Below the pieces are notes generated by a model. It ran no database searches, was not told the origin of the DNA, and saw nothing but the letters and a program-made list of their open reading frames with translations. The position numbers and the translations under genes are program-made. From CAZDWZ01 sp964509425 (lineage in GTDB: Bacteria; Bdellovibrionota_C; UBA2361; SZUA-149; CAZDWZ01): a stretch of 64,000 nucleotides of DNA. The stretch is from the NCBI GenBank assembly GCA_964509425.1, contig CAZDWZ010000006.1, positions 1 to 64,000 on the forward strand, given 5' to 3'. This document shows positions 36,306-45,151 of this stretch, piece by piece; the first letter of the stretch is position 1, and each line of letters opens with the position of its first letter.

Positions 36306-36547
36306 GCAGAACCCAGATTTCGCACCCACAAAAACGCGTCGCACTTTACTTGAGATTACGCGGCACTTGTACGAATTCTCACAATTCCAAGAGACAATTC
36401 AGAATGCCATTTTCGCTCTGAAAACCGCTAAAAACGGGCGTCGATTAGAAATCTTCTCTCGTTCAAGCCGGAACCGCTACAGCTCTCTTTCAAACCTGAC
36501 GATGATCATCTTGAGAGCAAGATGTGTGGTGAATTTTAGAGGTTATT

Positions 36548-36967
36548 ATGGGTGAGTCTCAGCCAACGAAAATTCTCTTCGTAGAGGAAGATGAACGATC
36601 GTTTGAAGTTCGACAGTGTGTGGCAAGAGTACTCCAGGCTCTGCCGCCGGTGCAGTTATTTCACGCAAAGGACGCGACGGAAGCACTCAGCTTGCTCGAC
36701 CAAATCCGCCCCGACGTCATCGTGCTCGACGGGGAAGTGAACGAAGAGAAAGAGCTCTTCATCGACAGCCTCCACGGGGAGCATCCACCGGTAGTCATCC
36801 GAACTGAACAAGACGCCCAAAGCTGCGTCAACAACTTCTCGCTCGAACGAGCCGTCAACTATATTCCGAAAAACGAAAGTCTTGAGGGAATCCACCAGAC
36901 GCTTTTGCTAGCGGCTGCTATCGGCCACAGAAATTCGACGGCCACCCCCTCCAAGAATATCCACTAG
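36548..36967 (+). CDS. single-domain response regulator
   Basis: 139 residues, receiver domain only: ILFVEEDERSFEVRQ (acidic pocket), Asp in DVIVLDGEVNEE, VVIRTEQ in the place of the Thr/Ser strand, and YIPKNES with the lysine. No output domain. GAGG upstream of ATG. 242 bases separate it from the hybrid kinase, with no terminator seen, so it may be read in the same transcript. Likely a phosphorelay partner or protein-protein switch. Confidence 0.82.
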   Translation: MGESQPTKILFVEEDERSFEVRQCVARVLQALPPVQLFHAKDATEALSLLDQIRPDVIVLDGEVNEEKELFIDSLHGEHPPVVIRTEQDAQSCVNNFSLERAVNYIPKNESLEGIHQTLLLAAAIGHRNSTATPSKNIH

Positions 36968-37111
36968 AGGAGCCGAACCTCACTCTCATGAATCACCAAG
37001 CTTTGCGGGTCATAGCGGGTCCCGGAGAGCTCAGTTTCTGAGGATGAGGTTCGACTCCTTTCCTTCGCCCCCATGTCGCCTCGGCAACGTCCTGGGCGGA
37101 GCAACCAGTCA

Positions 37112-38443
37112 CTAATCCGGTGGACGTGGAGTCAGCGGATAGGCGCCGTTGTTTAGATATCGTTGAAATCGAATGACGTTCACACCGGTCGCTGCGGCGC
37201 CGGTCGTTTGGTCGCCCTCCGGAAGCGGCTGAAGAACGCCGTCGCCATCCGGCCGATAGCGGATCATTCGCCACGGTCCGCCGGGAACCCGGCTGAATCG
37301 CACCGTCTCCCTCTCCGCGCCGTTGGTGACACTGAACTCGAATTGATCACCATTGGTAAACTTCACCTGAATCCGGTGAATTCCGTCAGGAGGCTGAATG
37401 TAGTCGCCCGTTTTCAGCCGATGCGTGGCCATGAAGGTATTGATTTGGGTCGCGAGCTCAGGTGACACCTCGGTACCCTCAGCACGGCCCCGTCGATGGA
37501 GCGGATATATATCCGGATGGAGCAAAAACCGGGTGAGACGCAATTGCGTCACCCCATTCTCCGCCGCTCCGTTTCTTTGATCGGCAAGAGGAAGCTGTTC
37601 AACGACTCCGTTTACTTCCATTCCGCGCGTCACCCGCCACGGACCACCTGGGTCCCGGCTGTAGACCGCAACTTCTTTTAGTGGATTGCCGCCCACGACG
37701 TTGTAGGTCGTGATGGTGATGTGATCGGGATCGACGAACCGGACTTCCATCCGATGATGCACATTGCTGTCGGGAGCAACGACCCACGTTCCCGTCTTTC
37801 CAGGATTGTTTCTAATAAGCTCATCGAGATTCTCGGCGACGATGCTGTCGAGCGGCTCGCCTCTCGCATCGGCTCTCCTCGGGGAGAGCGGAAAGCGGTC
37901 GGTATTCGCTACCTGCCTCATCCCGTCCGCCGCGGGACCGTTGTTCGACGCCCCATCGAGCTGACCGGTGAAATCGGCAGGTGCCAATCGCCCGTTATTC
38001 TGCCGAAGCGTAAGCACCGTCCATTCGGTAGTACCTGGCCTTCGGGTTGCGAGAAATACTTCCCTAGTCGGCGAGCCGTCGGCCCTCGAATGAAGAGTGA
38101 GGACGATTCGGTTTTGATCGATCACCTCGATCTCGGTGCGTTCGTGAGGACGATCTCTATCCGGCGGGACGACATATCTTGCTGCCCTGTCCCCGCGTGC
38201 GGTCGCAAAATCGTTTAGCAGCGTGTTCAACTCGGCGAAAGCCGGTCTCCCTCCTTGAAACGGGCGCCCATTTTGGTCTCCGTATCCCCGATGGACAAAG
38301 GGATCGACGCCCGGTGGCGGCGGAAGAATTGCGGGCGGGCGCTCCAATGGCGGTATCACCGGAAGTTCGAGATCAAGACGCAAGCGTGGACCAACCCGGT
38401 CAAGCAGCGGAACATCCAGCGGCGATGATCGGCGTTCAATCAT
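37112..38443 (-). CDS. protein with three tandem copies of an unknown domain
   Basis: 443 residues. After a Pro-rich N terminus (VIPPLERPPAILPPPPGVDP) come three tandem, diverged repeats of about 115-130 residues. Each ends with a segment of the type EVAVYSRDPGGPWRVTRG ... LPLADQRNGAAENGV ... FLLHPDIYPLHRR. The matching ends are DGASNNGPAADGMRQVANTDRFPLSPRR (repeat 1) and GDQTTGAAATGVNVIRFQRYLNNGAYPLTPR (repeat 3). Each repeat begins with a short helix and a predicted beta-sandwich-like run (HRMEVRFVDPDHITITTYN). No signal peptide is visible. Family not recognised. It stands between the Tad locus and the carbon-uptake operon, on the opposite strand from both. Confidence 0.78.
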   Translation of the reverse strand: MIERRSSPLDVPLLDRVGPRLRLDLELPVIPPLERPPAILPPPPGVDPFVHRGYGDQNGRPFQGGRPAFAELNTLLNDFATARGDRAARYVVPPDRDRPHERTEIEVIDQNRIVLTLHSRADGSPTREVFLATRRPGTTEWTVLTLRQNNGRLAPADFTGQLDGASNNGPAADGMRQVANTDRFPLSPRRADARGEPLDSIVAENLDELIRNNPGKTGTWVVAPDSNVHHRMEVRFVDPDHITITTYNVVGGNPLKEVAVYSRDPGGPWRVTRGMEVNGVVEQLPLADQRNGAAENGVTQLRLTRFLLHPDIYPLHRRGRAEGTEVSPELATQINTFMATHRLKTGDYIQPPDGIHRIQVKFTNGDQFEFSVTNGAERETVRFSRVPGGPWRMIRYRPDGDGVLQPLPEGDQTTGAAATGVNVIRFQRYLNNGAYPLTPRPPD

Positions 38444-39196
38444 AAGCGAATGCTACCGAGCTCCCGAGCACAAAACGACATGAACGATTCACGACGGAGT
38501 AACATAGTTTGAAATCTAAATTCGAAGAGGACTTGGACGAGAACTTTGGAGGTGCGTTTGGCTTTTTGAATGGCGTCATCAAAACTTCTCATCACTTCAG
38601 TCTCTAGCCACGTTTTACGAAATCTGATACTTTTACCCACCTGCTACAAAGTCTGCTGAGCTTACCTCTCCTAAAAAATTAAGCTCCCGCTACTTAAGTT
38701 ATGAACATGAGCTCGCACATCTGCGCTTTTGCGTATCGTTTTAGCCCTTTGCGCCTCCGATTCCCCGGCGGCCGGGTCTCGAGCGGCCGCGTGTTGGCAG
38801 GCCTTCTCACGTTCGTCGTTTACACCTGTATCCTTGGACATTCACTCGATTTTTCATCCGCACGGATGCAAGAAAGGACGGCGGAACGAACTGCCGAAAC
38901 GGACCCACTTCCGAAAATACCTCCGGTTTTCGGCCTGCTAGCGATTTCATTCATCGCTGTCCTTATGGTCGAAAACAGCTTTCACTCCGTCTTCGATATG
39001 TTCCCGGGCCGGGCTGCCCTGAACATTCCGGATGTCTGCCATCTGGTGGTCGGCTACGGTTCGACCGATCTCAGCCCGCCTCTTCGCGCATAGAAAACTC
39101 CACCTACATCAATAGTTTCTCCGGGCCCTTACTCAAAAGTTGCGGCTGCTCGGAACGTTTTTGATTTCTGATTCCAACTTTTTCTGGAGTGCAATC
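38444..39196. other. intergenic region before the SulP-Dab operon
   Basis: 753 bases. One open frame (38701-39093, plus) is listed separately as doubtful. Otherwise nothing recognisable; the promoter of the SulP-Dab operon must lie here. Confidence 0.4.
38701..39093 (+). CDS. doubtful small membrane protein
   Basis: 130 residues with two hydrophobic stretches (VLAGLLTFVVYTCILGHSL and FGLLAISFIAVLMVENSF). No ribosome site precedes the ATG and no family is recognised. It could be chance or a remnant. Confidence 0.25.
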   Translation: MNMSSHICAFAYRFSPLRLRFPGGRVSSGRVLAGLLTFVVYTCILGHSLDFSSARMQERTAERTAETDPLPKIPPVFGLLAISFIAVLMVENSFHSVFDMFPGRAALNIPDVCHLVVGYGSTDLSPPLRA

Positions 39197-40756
39197 ATGC
39201 TTGCGCGCTCGCTCTCTCGTTTACGGCCGGATATTACGGCCGGCTTTCTCGTCTTTCTCGTCACCCTTCCACTGTGCATGGGAATCGCCATCGCGTCGGG
39301 ATTCCCTGCGGTGTCTGGAGTTCTCACCTCGATCATCGGCGGAATAGTCGGAGGGTATCTGGGCGGCTCACCGCTCTCGATTAAAGGAGCTCCGGCGGGA
39401 CTCATCGTCATCGTCCTCGCTGCGGTGCAGGAGCTTAGCATTCCAGGTGATCCGATATCCGGTTATCGCCGGGCGCTTGCCGTCGTTGTTCTTGCCGGAG
39501 CGTTCCAGGCTCTCGCCGGATATTTGAGGCTCGGCCGAATGGTCGAATATTTTCCAGTAGCAGTCATTCACGGAATGCTTTCAGCGATTGGCGTCATAGT
39601 AATCGCAAAACAATTTCACGTTCTGGCAGGCGTAAAACCTTCCGGGAAATCCATCGTCGAGCTCCTGGGCGAAATTCCGCACAGCCTTGTCCACGCAAAT
39701 CCGGAAGTTCTGCTCATCGGGGTGCTCAGCCTTGTCACCATGCTCCTCTGCGCATCTCCGAAAGCGCAGAACGTCGTGAAAATTCCCGCCGCCGTCATCG
39801 TGCTCGCCATCGGACTCATCGCCAGCAAAACATTCGACATGGAGCATCCCCACCTCTATCATTTCCTCGGGAAGGAGTATCAGCTGGGCAAAGAGCATCT
39901 CGTGTCTCTCCCGTCCAATTTGATGGCCGGCTTTGCTGCCCCCGATTGGTCGCTCATTGCGTTTCCGATTTTCTGGAAGCATGTTCTTCTCTTCGCCCTC
40001 ATCGGTTCGATTGAGAGCTGCCTTACGGTAAAAGCGCTCGACTCCATGACGCGCAACCGGCACAAGGCCGACGCTAACCGAGATCTCTGCGCACTTGGTA
40101 TTTCAAATATGATCTGCGGAGCAGTCGGCGGGCTCGCCATGATCAGTGAAGTAGCGCGAAGCAAGGCGAACGTGGATGCTGGAGCAAAAACCCGTGCGGC
40201 AAATATATTCCACGGAGTGTTTCTCCTCGTCGCCATCGTCCTCCTTCCTACCGTGCTCGAACGCATACCGCTTGCAGCACTCGCCGGCCTTTTGGTATTC
40301 ATCGGAATGCGGCTCGCCTCCTGGAGAGAATTTGCGCAGATGTACAGACGTGGCCCTGTACAGCTCACGATCTTCCTGGTCACTCTTGTACTGGTCGTCG
40401 CCGTCGACCTCCTCATCGGCGTCGGTGTGGGCTTCGTTCTCGCACTCACCTATTGGGCGATCCGCTGCCGATCGATTAAGGACCTCTTCGTCCCCGTCAT
40501 GCAATCAAGCCAAGACAAAGAAGCTGTTGTTTTTGCCATGAAAAGCGGCGCTGTATTTTCCTCATTTGCCGGAGTCCGCCGCTCCCTCGACGAAGAAATT
40601 CGGACCGGTAAGCGTGTGCATCTGGATTTGTCTTCCTGCCGAGTAGTCGACCGAGAATTCTTGGAGCGGGCGCATGCGCTCTCGAACGAGCTGGGCAGTG
40701 AACAATTCCAGTTTGTCACTGGCGAGAATAATCATCGGGCCCAGAAGAGTTTATGA
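39197..40756 (+). CDS. SulP-family anion transporter
   Basis: 519 residues from ATG 39197 (GGAG seven bases upstream). SulP/SLC26 fold: LRPDITAGFLVFLVTLPLCMGIAIASGFP, described by its two halves as the first membrane helix pair, then GGYLGGSPLSIKGAPAGL and many further membrane segments (AVIHGMLSAIGVIVIAKQF, LPTVLERIPLAALAGLLVFI). A short C-terminal STAS-like domain (VHLDLSSCRVVDREFLERA) is present but reduced. Some SulP proteins carry bicarbonate, and here the stop overlaps the DabA start (ATGA). Bicarbonate is therefore the most likely substrate (inference); sulfate is the main alternative. Confidence 0.93.
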   Translation: MLARSLSRLRPDITAGFLVFLVTLPLCMGIAIASGFPAVSGVLTSIIGGIVGGYLGGSPLSIKGAPAGLIVIVLAAVQELSIPGDPISGYRRALAVVVLAGAFQALAGYLRLGRMVEYFPVAVIHGMLSAIGVIVIAKQFHVLAGVKPSGKSIVELLGEIPHSLVHANPEVLLIGVLSLVTMLLCASPKAQNVVKIPAAVIVLAIGLIASKTFDMEHPHLYHFLGKEYQLGKEHLVSLPSNLMAGFAAPDWSLIAFPIFWKHVLLFALIGSIESCLTVKALDSMTRNRHKADANRDLCALGISNMICGAVGGLAMISEVARSKANVDAGAKTRAANIFHGVFLLVAIVLLPTVLERIPLAALAGLLVFIGMRLASWREFAQMYRRGPVQLTIFLVTLVLVVAVDLLIGVGVGFVLALTYWAIRCRSIKDLFVPVMQSSQDKEAVVFAMKSGAVFSSFAGVRRSLDEEIRTGKRVHLDLSSCRVVDREFLERAHALSNELGSEQFQFVTGENNHRAQKSL

Positions 40757-43700
40757 AGAACTTCCACCATGACCCGAATAGCGGAGAGACGGGACGCGAA
40801 ACCCATCTGTCGTTACTGCCGAAATCACTCAAGTACATCGCGTCGTTGCTCCCTCATCAAGGGCCGATCGAGGTATTCATTCACCAGAACACTCTTCACA
40901 GCTTCGAGAATACTCCCTTCTGGGAAGCGCTCGATAAAGCTTCCACGCTGTTCAACGCCGAAGCAGCGATGGGTGAGCGAGAAGCGCGAGATGCATTTCG
41001 CAGGGGTCGGATACAGAGCAAGGATCTGCTCGCAGTCCTTCCGCAGGAAGATGCGAAAACACTCGTTCATCGACAGATTACGCGAGAGAATCTCCGGCTC
41101 GCGCTGTTTCATTCCTCGGAGCCGATCGAGAGAGCGGCATCGGTCCTTTGGATGATTGAAGAGCATGAGGCATCGCGCGAATGGAGCCAGAATGCGACGG
41201 AGACGAACGTTCGGCGGATAGTGCGAAGTACCTATCGGCACCTTCGGAAAGAAATGCTGAGCAATCCGAGCTTGAGCCCTCTGTTCTTCATCGAACAGAA
41301 GTCAGAAGAGTCCGACCGCCCTCGAATCCGTGAACATCTCCTTCGAATCTCCCGGCTGAGAGGCTGGGGAAGGCGAAGCGGGTTTCATAGCTTCTCGAAT
41401 GAAATATCGCTGAGGATCTTGTGGGCTTCATGCCTTTCCAAAGTTTTTGCGCTTCCACAAGCGATGCTTCCGAAAACACCGGAAGCGGTAAGAGGAGCGA
41501 CCGATCGAGTCAATCACTATCTCATCCGGCTCGCAGAAAGCTTCCTCGATCAGGGAATCGCGTCTTGGGCCCTTCCCGGCCGCGAGGACGGATTCTGGAA
41601 GGCGGTGGTGAAGCATCTTCGCGAGCCAAGTGCGGCCCGGCCGAACTGGCTCTCGCGAGTTACGGAGGTTCTCAACCGATTGCCGGCGGATGACTCGCAG
41701 CATTCCATCGCAAAGCTGCTCGAATTTCGAGGTGTCGCGCTCACAGAACAAAAAGACACATTACTTGAATCAGCTCTCGCACTTCGCGGTTGGGCCGGAC
41801 TCTTCGCCGAGCTCGAACGGCATCCGAATCTGCTCACCGGATATCCGGCCTCAGTACCATGCAGTCTTTCCGATTTTCTTGCAGTTCGCCTGCTCCTCGA
41901 GAACACCTCTGCTTCGTTCTCCTCGGCACCCCGGGCGATGGAGGAACGTCCCGCGATGTCCGAGGAAGATCTTCGATGTCAGCTCGCATATTCGCTGTTT
42001 CTCACCGCACAATCGCTCGGTATTTCAGGTTTAGAAATCGACGTTCTGTCTCCGGACCCCGCCACGCCGCTCTTCTCCGAGCTTTGCCGATGGGGTGAAT
42101 CTGAACGGCGGAATATCTGGCACCGTGCGTTCGAGCATCACCTCGAAGAAGACGTCTCGCGGGCGCTGGTGATGCATAATGAAAAGTCTCGCAGTCGAGA
42201 ATCTTCGGAACCACCGATTGCCCAAGTCGTCTGTTGTCTTGACGATCGGGAAGAATCGCTTCGACGATATCTCGAAGAAGAAGGTGTCGAAACTTTCGGC
42301 GCCGCTGGATTTTTCGGCGTGGATATCGAGTTTCACCCGATGTCTTCGCATTCAGCGCCATTCTGTCCTGCGCAGATTATCCCAACTCATCACGCGTTCG
42401 AGGTTCCCAAGGATTGCTTCAAGAATCGTCTGAAATCTTGGCGGTTCGGCGGGCGGGTTTGGCATAAAAGCCGGGCAGCGATGTCCGAAAGCTCAATGAA
42501 CTCACTCTCCGGAGTTTTTGTAAACTCGATCTTCGGAAGCTTGGCGTCGATCCCTCTTGTTATTCGCGTGCTTTTCCCGCGGACAGCCTTCCAAGTATCT
42601 CGCTGGATCCGGGAAACGCTGTTTAAACGAGATGATCTGAGTGATCTCATCTTCACCGACGAAGAATTGAAACGTCTCGATCCACTCTTAAACGGATTTA
42701 CCGTCGACGAAATGGCGAGCCGAGTAGGAGGTCTCTTCCGGACCATCGGGCTGTCGAAACGATTCGCGCCTTACGTCATCATCCTCGGCCACGGGTCATT
42801 CAGCCGAAATAACCCGATGCGCTCGGCGTATGACTGCGGTGCCTGCGGAGGACACCCCGGCGTGATGAACGCACGAATCTTCGCACGTATGGCAAATCTT
42901 CCGACCGTGAGAGACGAGCTCGCTCGACGAGGCATGCATATCCCCGAGGAAACCGTCATCATTGGCGGGTGTCACAATACGTGCACTGATGAAGTTCCGC
43001 TTTTCCTGGAGGACCGAGCCGCTTCACTTCCCACCGCGGAGCAGGAGAAGCTCCGTGGACTGTTCAACCGAGTTCGAGGCAAAAATGCGCTCGAACGTAC
43101 ACGCCGCTTTCCTGTCAGCCTCAAACAGGGAGACTACAAAAAGGCGCTTTCTTACGTGGAGTGGAGATCTCAGCACATCGGCGAACCGCGGCCGGAGTTC
43201 GGTCACGCGACGAATGCATTCTGCTTCGTTGGAAAGCGGGAATCTACAAAAAACCTCTTCCTCGACCGGCGCGCGTTTCTTGTCTCCTACGATCAGGAGG
43301 CCGACCCAAAAGGAGATATGTTACTCGGTGTCCTCTCCGCTGTCGTACCCGTCTGCTCAGGGATCAACCTCGAATACTTCTTCTCCGCGCTCGACAATAC
43401 GGTGTATGGAGCGGGGTCGAAGCTTCCACAAAACATCACCTGCCTTCTTGGCGTGATGACAGGATACGAAAGCGATCTCCGGACGGGGCTTCCGAAACAA
43501 ATGATCGACATCCATGAGCCCGTCCGACTTATTTTTGTGATCGAAGCTGACGAGTCGGTCTTCAAATCTGTGCTCGAGCGAAATGTCGGAATCCGGGACA
43601 CCATTCAGAACGAGTGGGTTCTGATGAATCTCTACGATACGAAAACCAACACCATCCGCCGCTACAAAAACGGCGTTTTTACGACCTGGACACCACCCGA

Positions 43701-43824
43701 AAACCTTGAGCCACTCCCACGGGCCATAAGCTCGGAGGCCTGGGTCTTCGGGCGAAAAGGGTACCTGCCATTTGCCGCGTTGCTGGACAAAAACACCCAA
43801 AGTGCGAACAACCATGGAAACTAG
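40753..43824 (+). CDS. dabA: DabA (DUF2309) inorganic-carbon uptake subunit
   Basis: 1023 residues. DUF2309 proteins pair with a NuoL-like membrane protein to convert CO2 to bicarbonate in an energy-coupled, carbonic-anhydrase-like reaction. The zinc site known from DabA is intact: CCLDDREE gives Cys495 and Asp497, GHGSFSRNNP gives His680, and YDCGACGGHPG gives Cys695. The His-to-Cys distance of 15 residues matches the family. N-terminal signature VFIHQNTLHSFENTPFWEAL is also present. Cytoplasmic, peripheral to the membrane. It overlaps SulP at its start and the NuoL-like gene by 11 bases at its end. Confidence 0.95.
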   Translation: MKNFHHDPNSGETGRETHLSLLPKSLKYIASLLPHQGPIEVFIHQNTLHSFENTPFWEALDKASTLFNAEAAMGEREARDAFRRGRIQSKDLLAVLPQEDAKTLVHRQITRENLRLALFHSSEPIERAASVLWMIEEHEASREWSQNATETNVRRIVRSTYRHLRKEMLSNPSLSPLFFIEQKSEESDRPRIREHLLRISRLRGWGRRSGFHSFSNEISLRILWASCLSKVFALPQAMLPKTPEAVRGATDRVNHYLIRLAESFLDQGIASWALPGREDGFWKAVVKHLREPSAARPNWLSRVTEVLNRLPADDSQHSIAKLLEFRGVALTEQKDTLLESALALRGWAGLFAELERHPNLLTGYPASVPCSLSDFLAVRLLLENTSASFSSAPRAMEERPAMSEEDLRCQLAYSLFLTAQSLGISGLEIDVLSPDPATPLFSELCRWGESERRNIWHRAFEHHLEEDVSRALVMHNEKSRSRESSEPPIAQVVCCLDDREESLRRYLEEEGVETFGAAGFFGVDIEFHPMSSHSAPFCPAQIIPTHHAFEVPKDCFKNRLKSWRFGGRVWHKSRAAMSESSMNSLSGVFVNSIFGSLASIPLVIRVLFPRTAFQVSRWIRETLFKRDDLSDLIFTDEELKRLDPLLNGFTVDEMASRVGGLFRTIGLSKRFAPYVIILGHGSFSRNNPMRSAYDCGACGGHPGVMNARIFARMANLPTVRDELARRGMHIPEETVIIGGCHNTCTDEVPLFLEDRAASLPTAEQEKLRGLFNRVRGKNALERTRRFPVSLKQGDYKKALSYVEWRSQHIGEPRPEFGHATNAFCFVGKRESTKNLFLDRRAFLVSYDQEADPKGDMLLGVLSAVVPVCSGINLEYFFSALDNTVYGAGSKLPQNITCLLGVMTGYESDLRTGLPKQMIDIHEPVRLIFVIEADESVFKSVLERNVGIRDTIQNEWVLMNLYDTKTNTIRRYKNGVFTTWTPPENLEPLPRAISSEAWVFGRKGYLPFAALLDKNTQSANNHGN

Positions 43825-45151
43825 CGTTACATCAATCTCAGACCTCGTTTGGTGGCTCACACTGGGAACAGTGGCGACTCCTGCTGCCGGGCTCACCGCG
43901 CTTGGATTTCTCGCCTTCGGTCCTCGGGAGCGCCGCGAGTCGAGCACGAGAACCGTTGTCCTCGGCGTCGTGTCCACCGGAATTTTTCTCGCGGTTTTGT
44001 TTTCTTGGTCGTTGGGAGAGCTTCGCGCAGGCGGGGAGAATTTTCCTCGAGTTCATCTTCCGTTTTTCTCGGCAGAAAGCTCGATGGTGTTACTTGCCGA
44101 CTACCTTTCTCTCCCCTTCAGTCTCATGACGACATTTCTCTCGACGATTGTCGCACTCTTTGCGTTGAACTACCTCCGGTGGGAGGAAGGATATCTGAGA
44201 TTCTTCTTCCTCTATCTGATGTTCGTTCTCGGAATGCAGATCATCTTCCTCGGCGGCTCGTTTGAAGTTATCTTCGTCGGATGGGAGCTCATCGGACTGA
44301 CTTCCGCACTTCTCATCTCTTTTTTCTTCACAAATTCGCAATCGATCGAAAATGCTCAGCGGGCTTTCTGGGCATACCGGCTAACCGACATCGGCCTCCT
44401 TTTGGGAGCTGTAATGCTCGCGCGAGCGGGCCACGAAGGCCAGTTTGATCCGGTGATTTCGTTCCTGAACATGCAGGTCGAACACCCCCTCCAACTTTCC
44501 GGTTGGGGAGCATACGCAGCGCCAATGCTCATCATCCTACCGGCGCTTGCGAAGTCCGCACAGATTCCATTTTCACAATGGCTTCCGCGGGCTATGGAAG
44601 GGCCTACTCCCTCCAGCGCAATCTTCTACGGTGCGCTTTCGGTTCATGCCGGGGTATTTCTGTGTTTGCGGCTCCTCACGGAAGTTGAGGTTCCATTCGT
44701 CCTCACGCTCTTCCTCTTGGGAATCGGCTCCGTGACCGCCGTATACGCAACGTTGGTCGGAAAGATCCAAGCGGATATCAAAGGGAAGCTCGCCTACGCT
44801 TCGATGGCTCAGGTCGGGCTGATGATGGCAGAGCTTGGACTCGGTTTTCGATGGTTGGTGGTTCTTCACTTTATCGGACACTCAACGCTTCGAACCTACC
44901 AGCTCCTCTACGCACTCTCCTGGGTGCATGAGCACCAGGAAATCTGGAAGCCGTTCGACACCAACGAATCCGAACAGGAGAACCCGAATCGAACGCGATG
45001 GTTTCGCTACGCCTTCGATTTGGGAATCAGTGACGGCTGGGGACGATACCAGCCGGTTGAAGTTCTGGAGCGAATCTCACTTTGCATACGCTCCGGAGAG
45101 CTCGCACTCCGTACGCGTCTCGCGGGAACGGATAAGGAGAGGAACATATGA
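43814..45151 (+). CDS. dabB: DabB-like (NuoL-family) membrane subunit
   Basis: 445 residues, multi-pass. Proton-conducting antiporter family (NuoL/M/N, MrpA). Conserved signature residues are present: GWELIGLTSALLI (Glu near 158) and LPALAKSAQIPFSQWLPRAMEGPTPSSA (Lys247). A later conserved segment is KGKLAYASMAQVGLMMAELGLG. It is shorter than NuoL, ending in a soluble tail. The start ATG lies 11 bases inside dabA. It would form the cation-driven membrane half of the Dab carbon pump. The next gene encodes a second, divergent member. Confidence 0.92.
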   Translation: METSVTSISDLVWWLTLGTVATPAAGLTALGFLAFGPRERRESSTRTVVLGVVSTGIFLAVLFSWSLGELRAGGENFPRVHLPFFSAESSMVLLADYLSLPFSLMTTFLSTIVALFALNYLRWEEGYLRFFFLYLMFVLGMQIIFLGGSFEVIFVGWELIGLTSALLISFFFTNSQSIENAQRAFWAYRLTDIGLLLGAVMLARAGHEGQFDPVISFLNMQVEHPLQLSGWGAYAAPMLIILPALAKSAQIPFSQWLPRAMEGPTPSSAIFYGALSVHAGVFLCLRLLTEVEVPFVLTLFLLGIGSVTAVYATLVGKIQADIKGKLAYASMAQVGLMMAELGLGFRWLVVLHFIGHSTLRTYQLLYALSWVHEHQEIWKPFDTNESEQENPNRTRWFRYAFDLGISDGWGRYQPVEVLERISLCIRSGELALRTRLAGTDKERNI

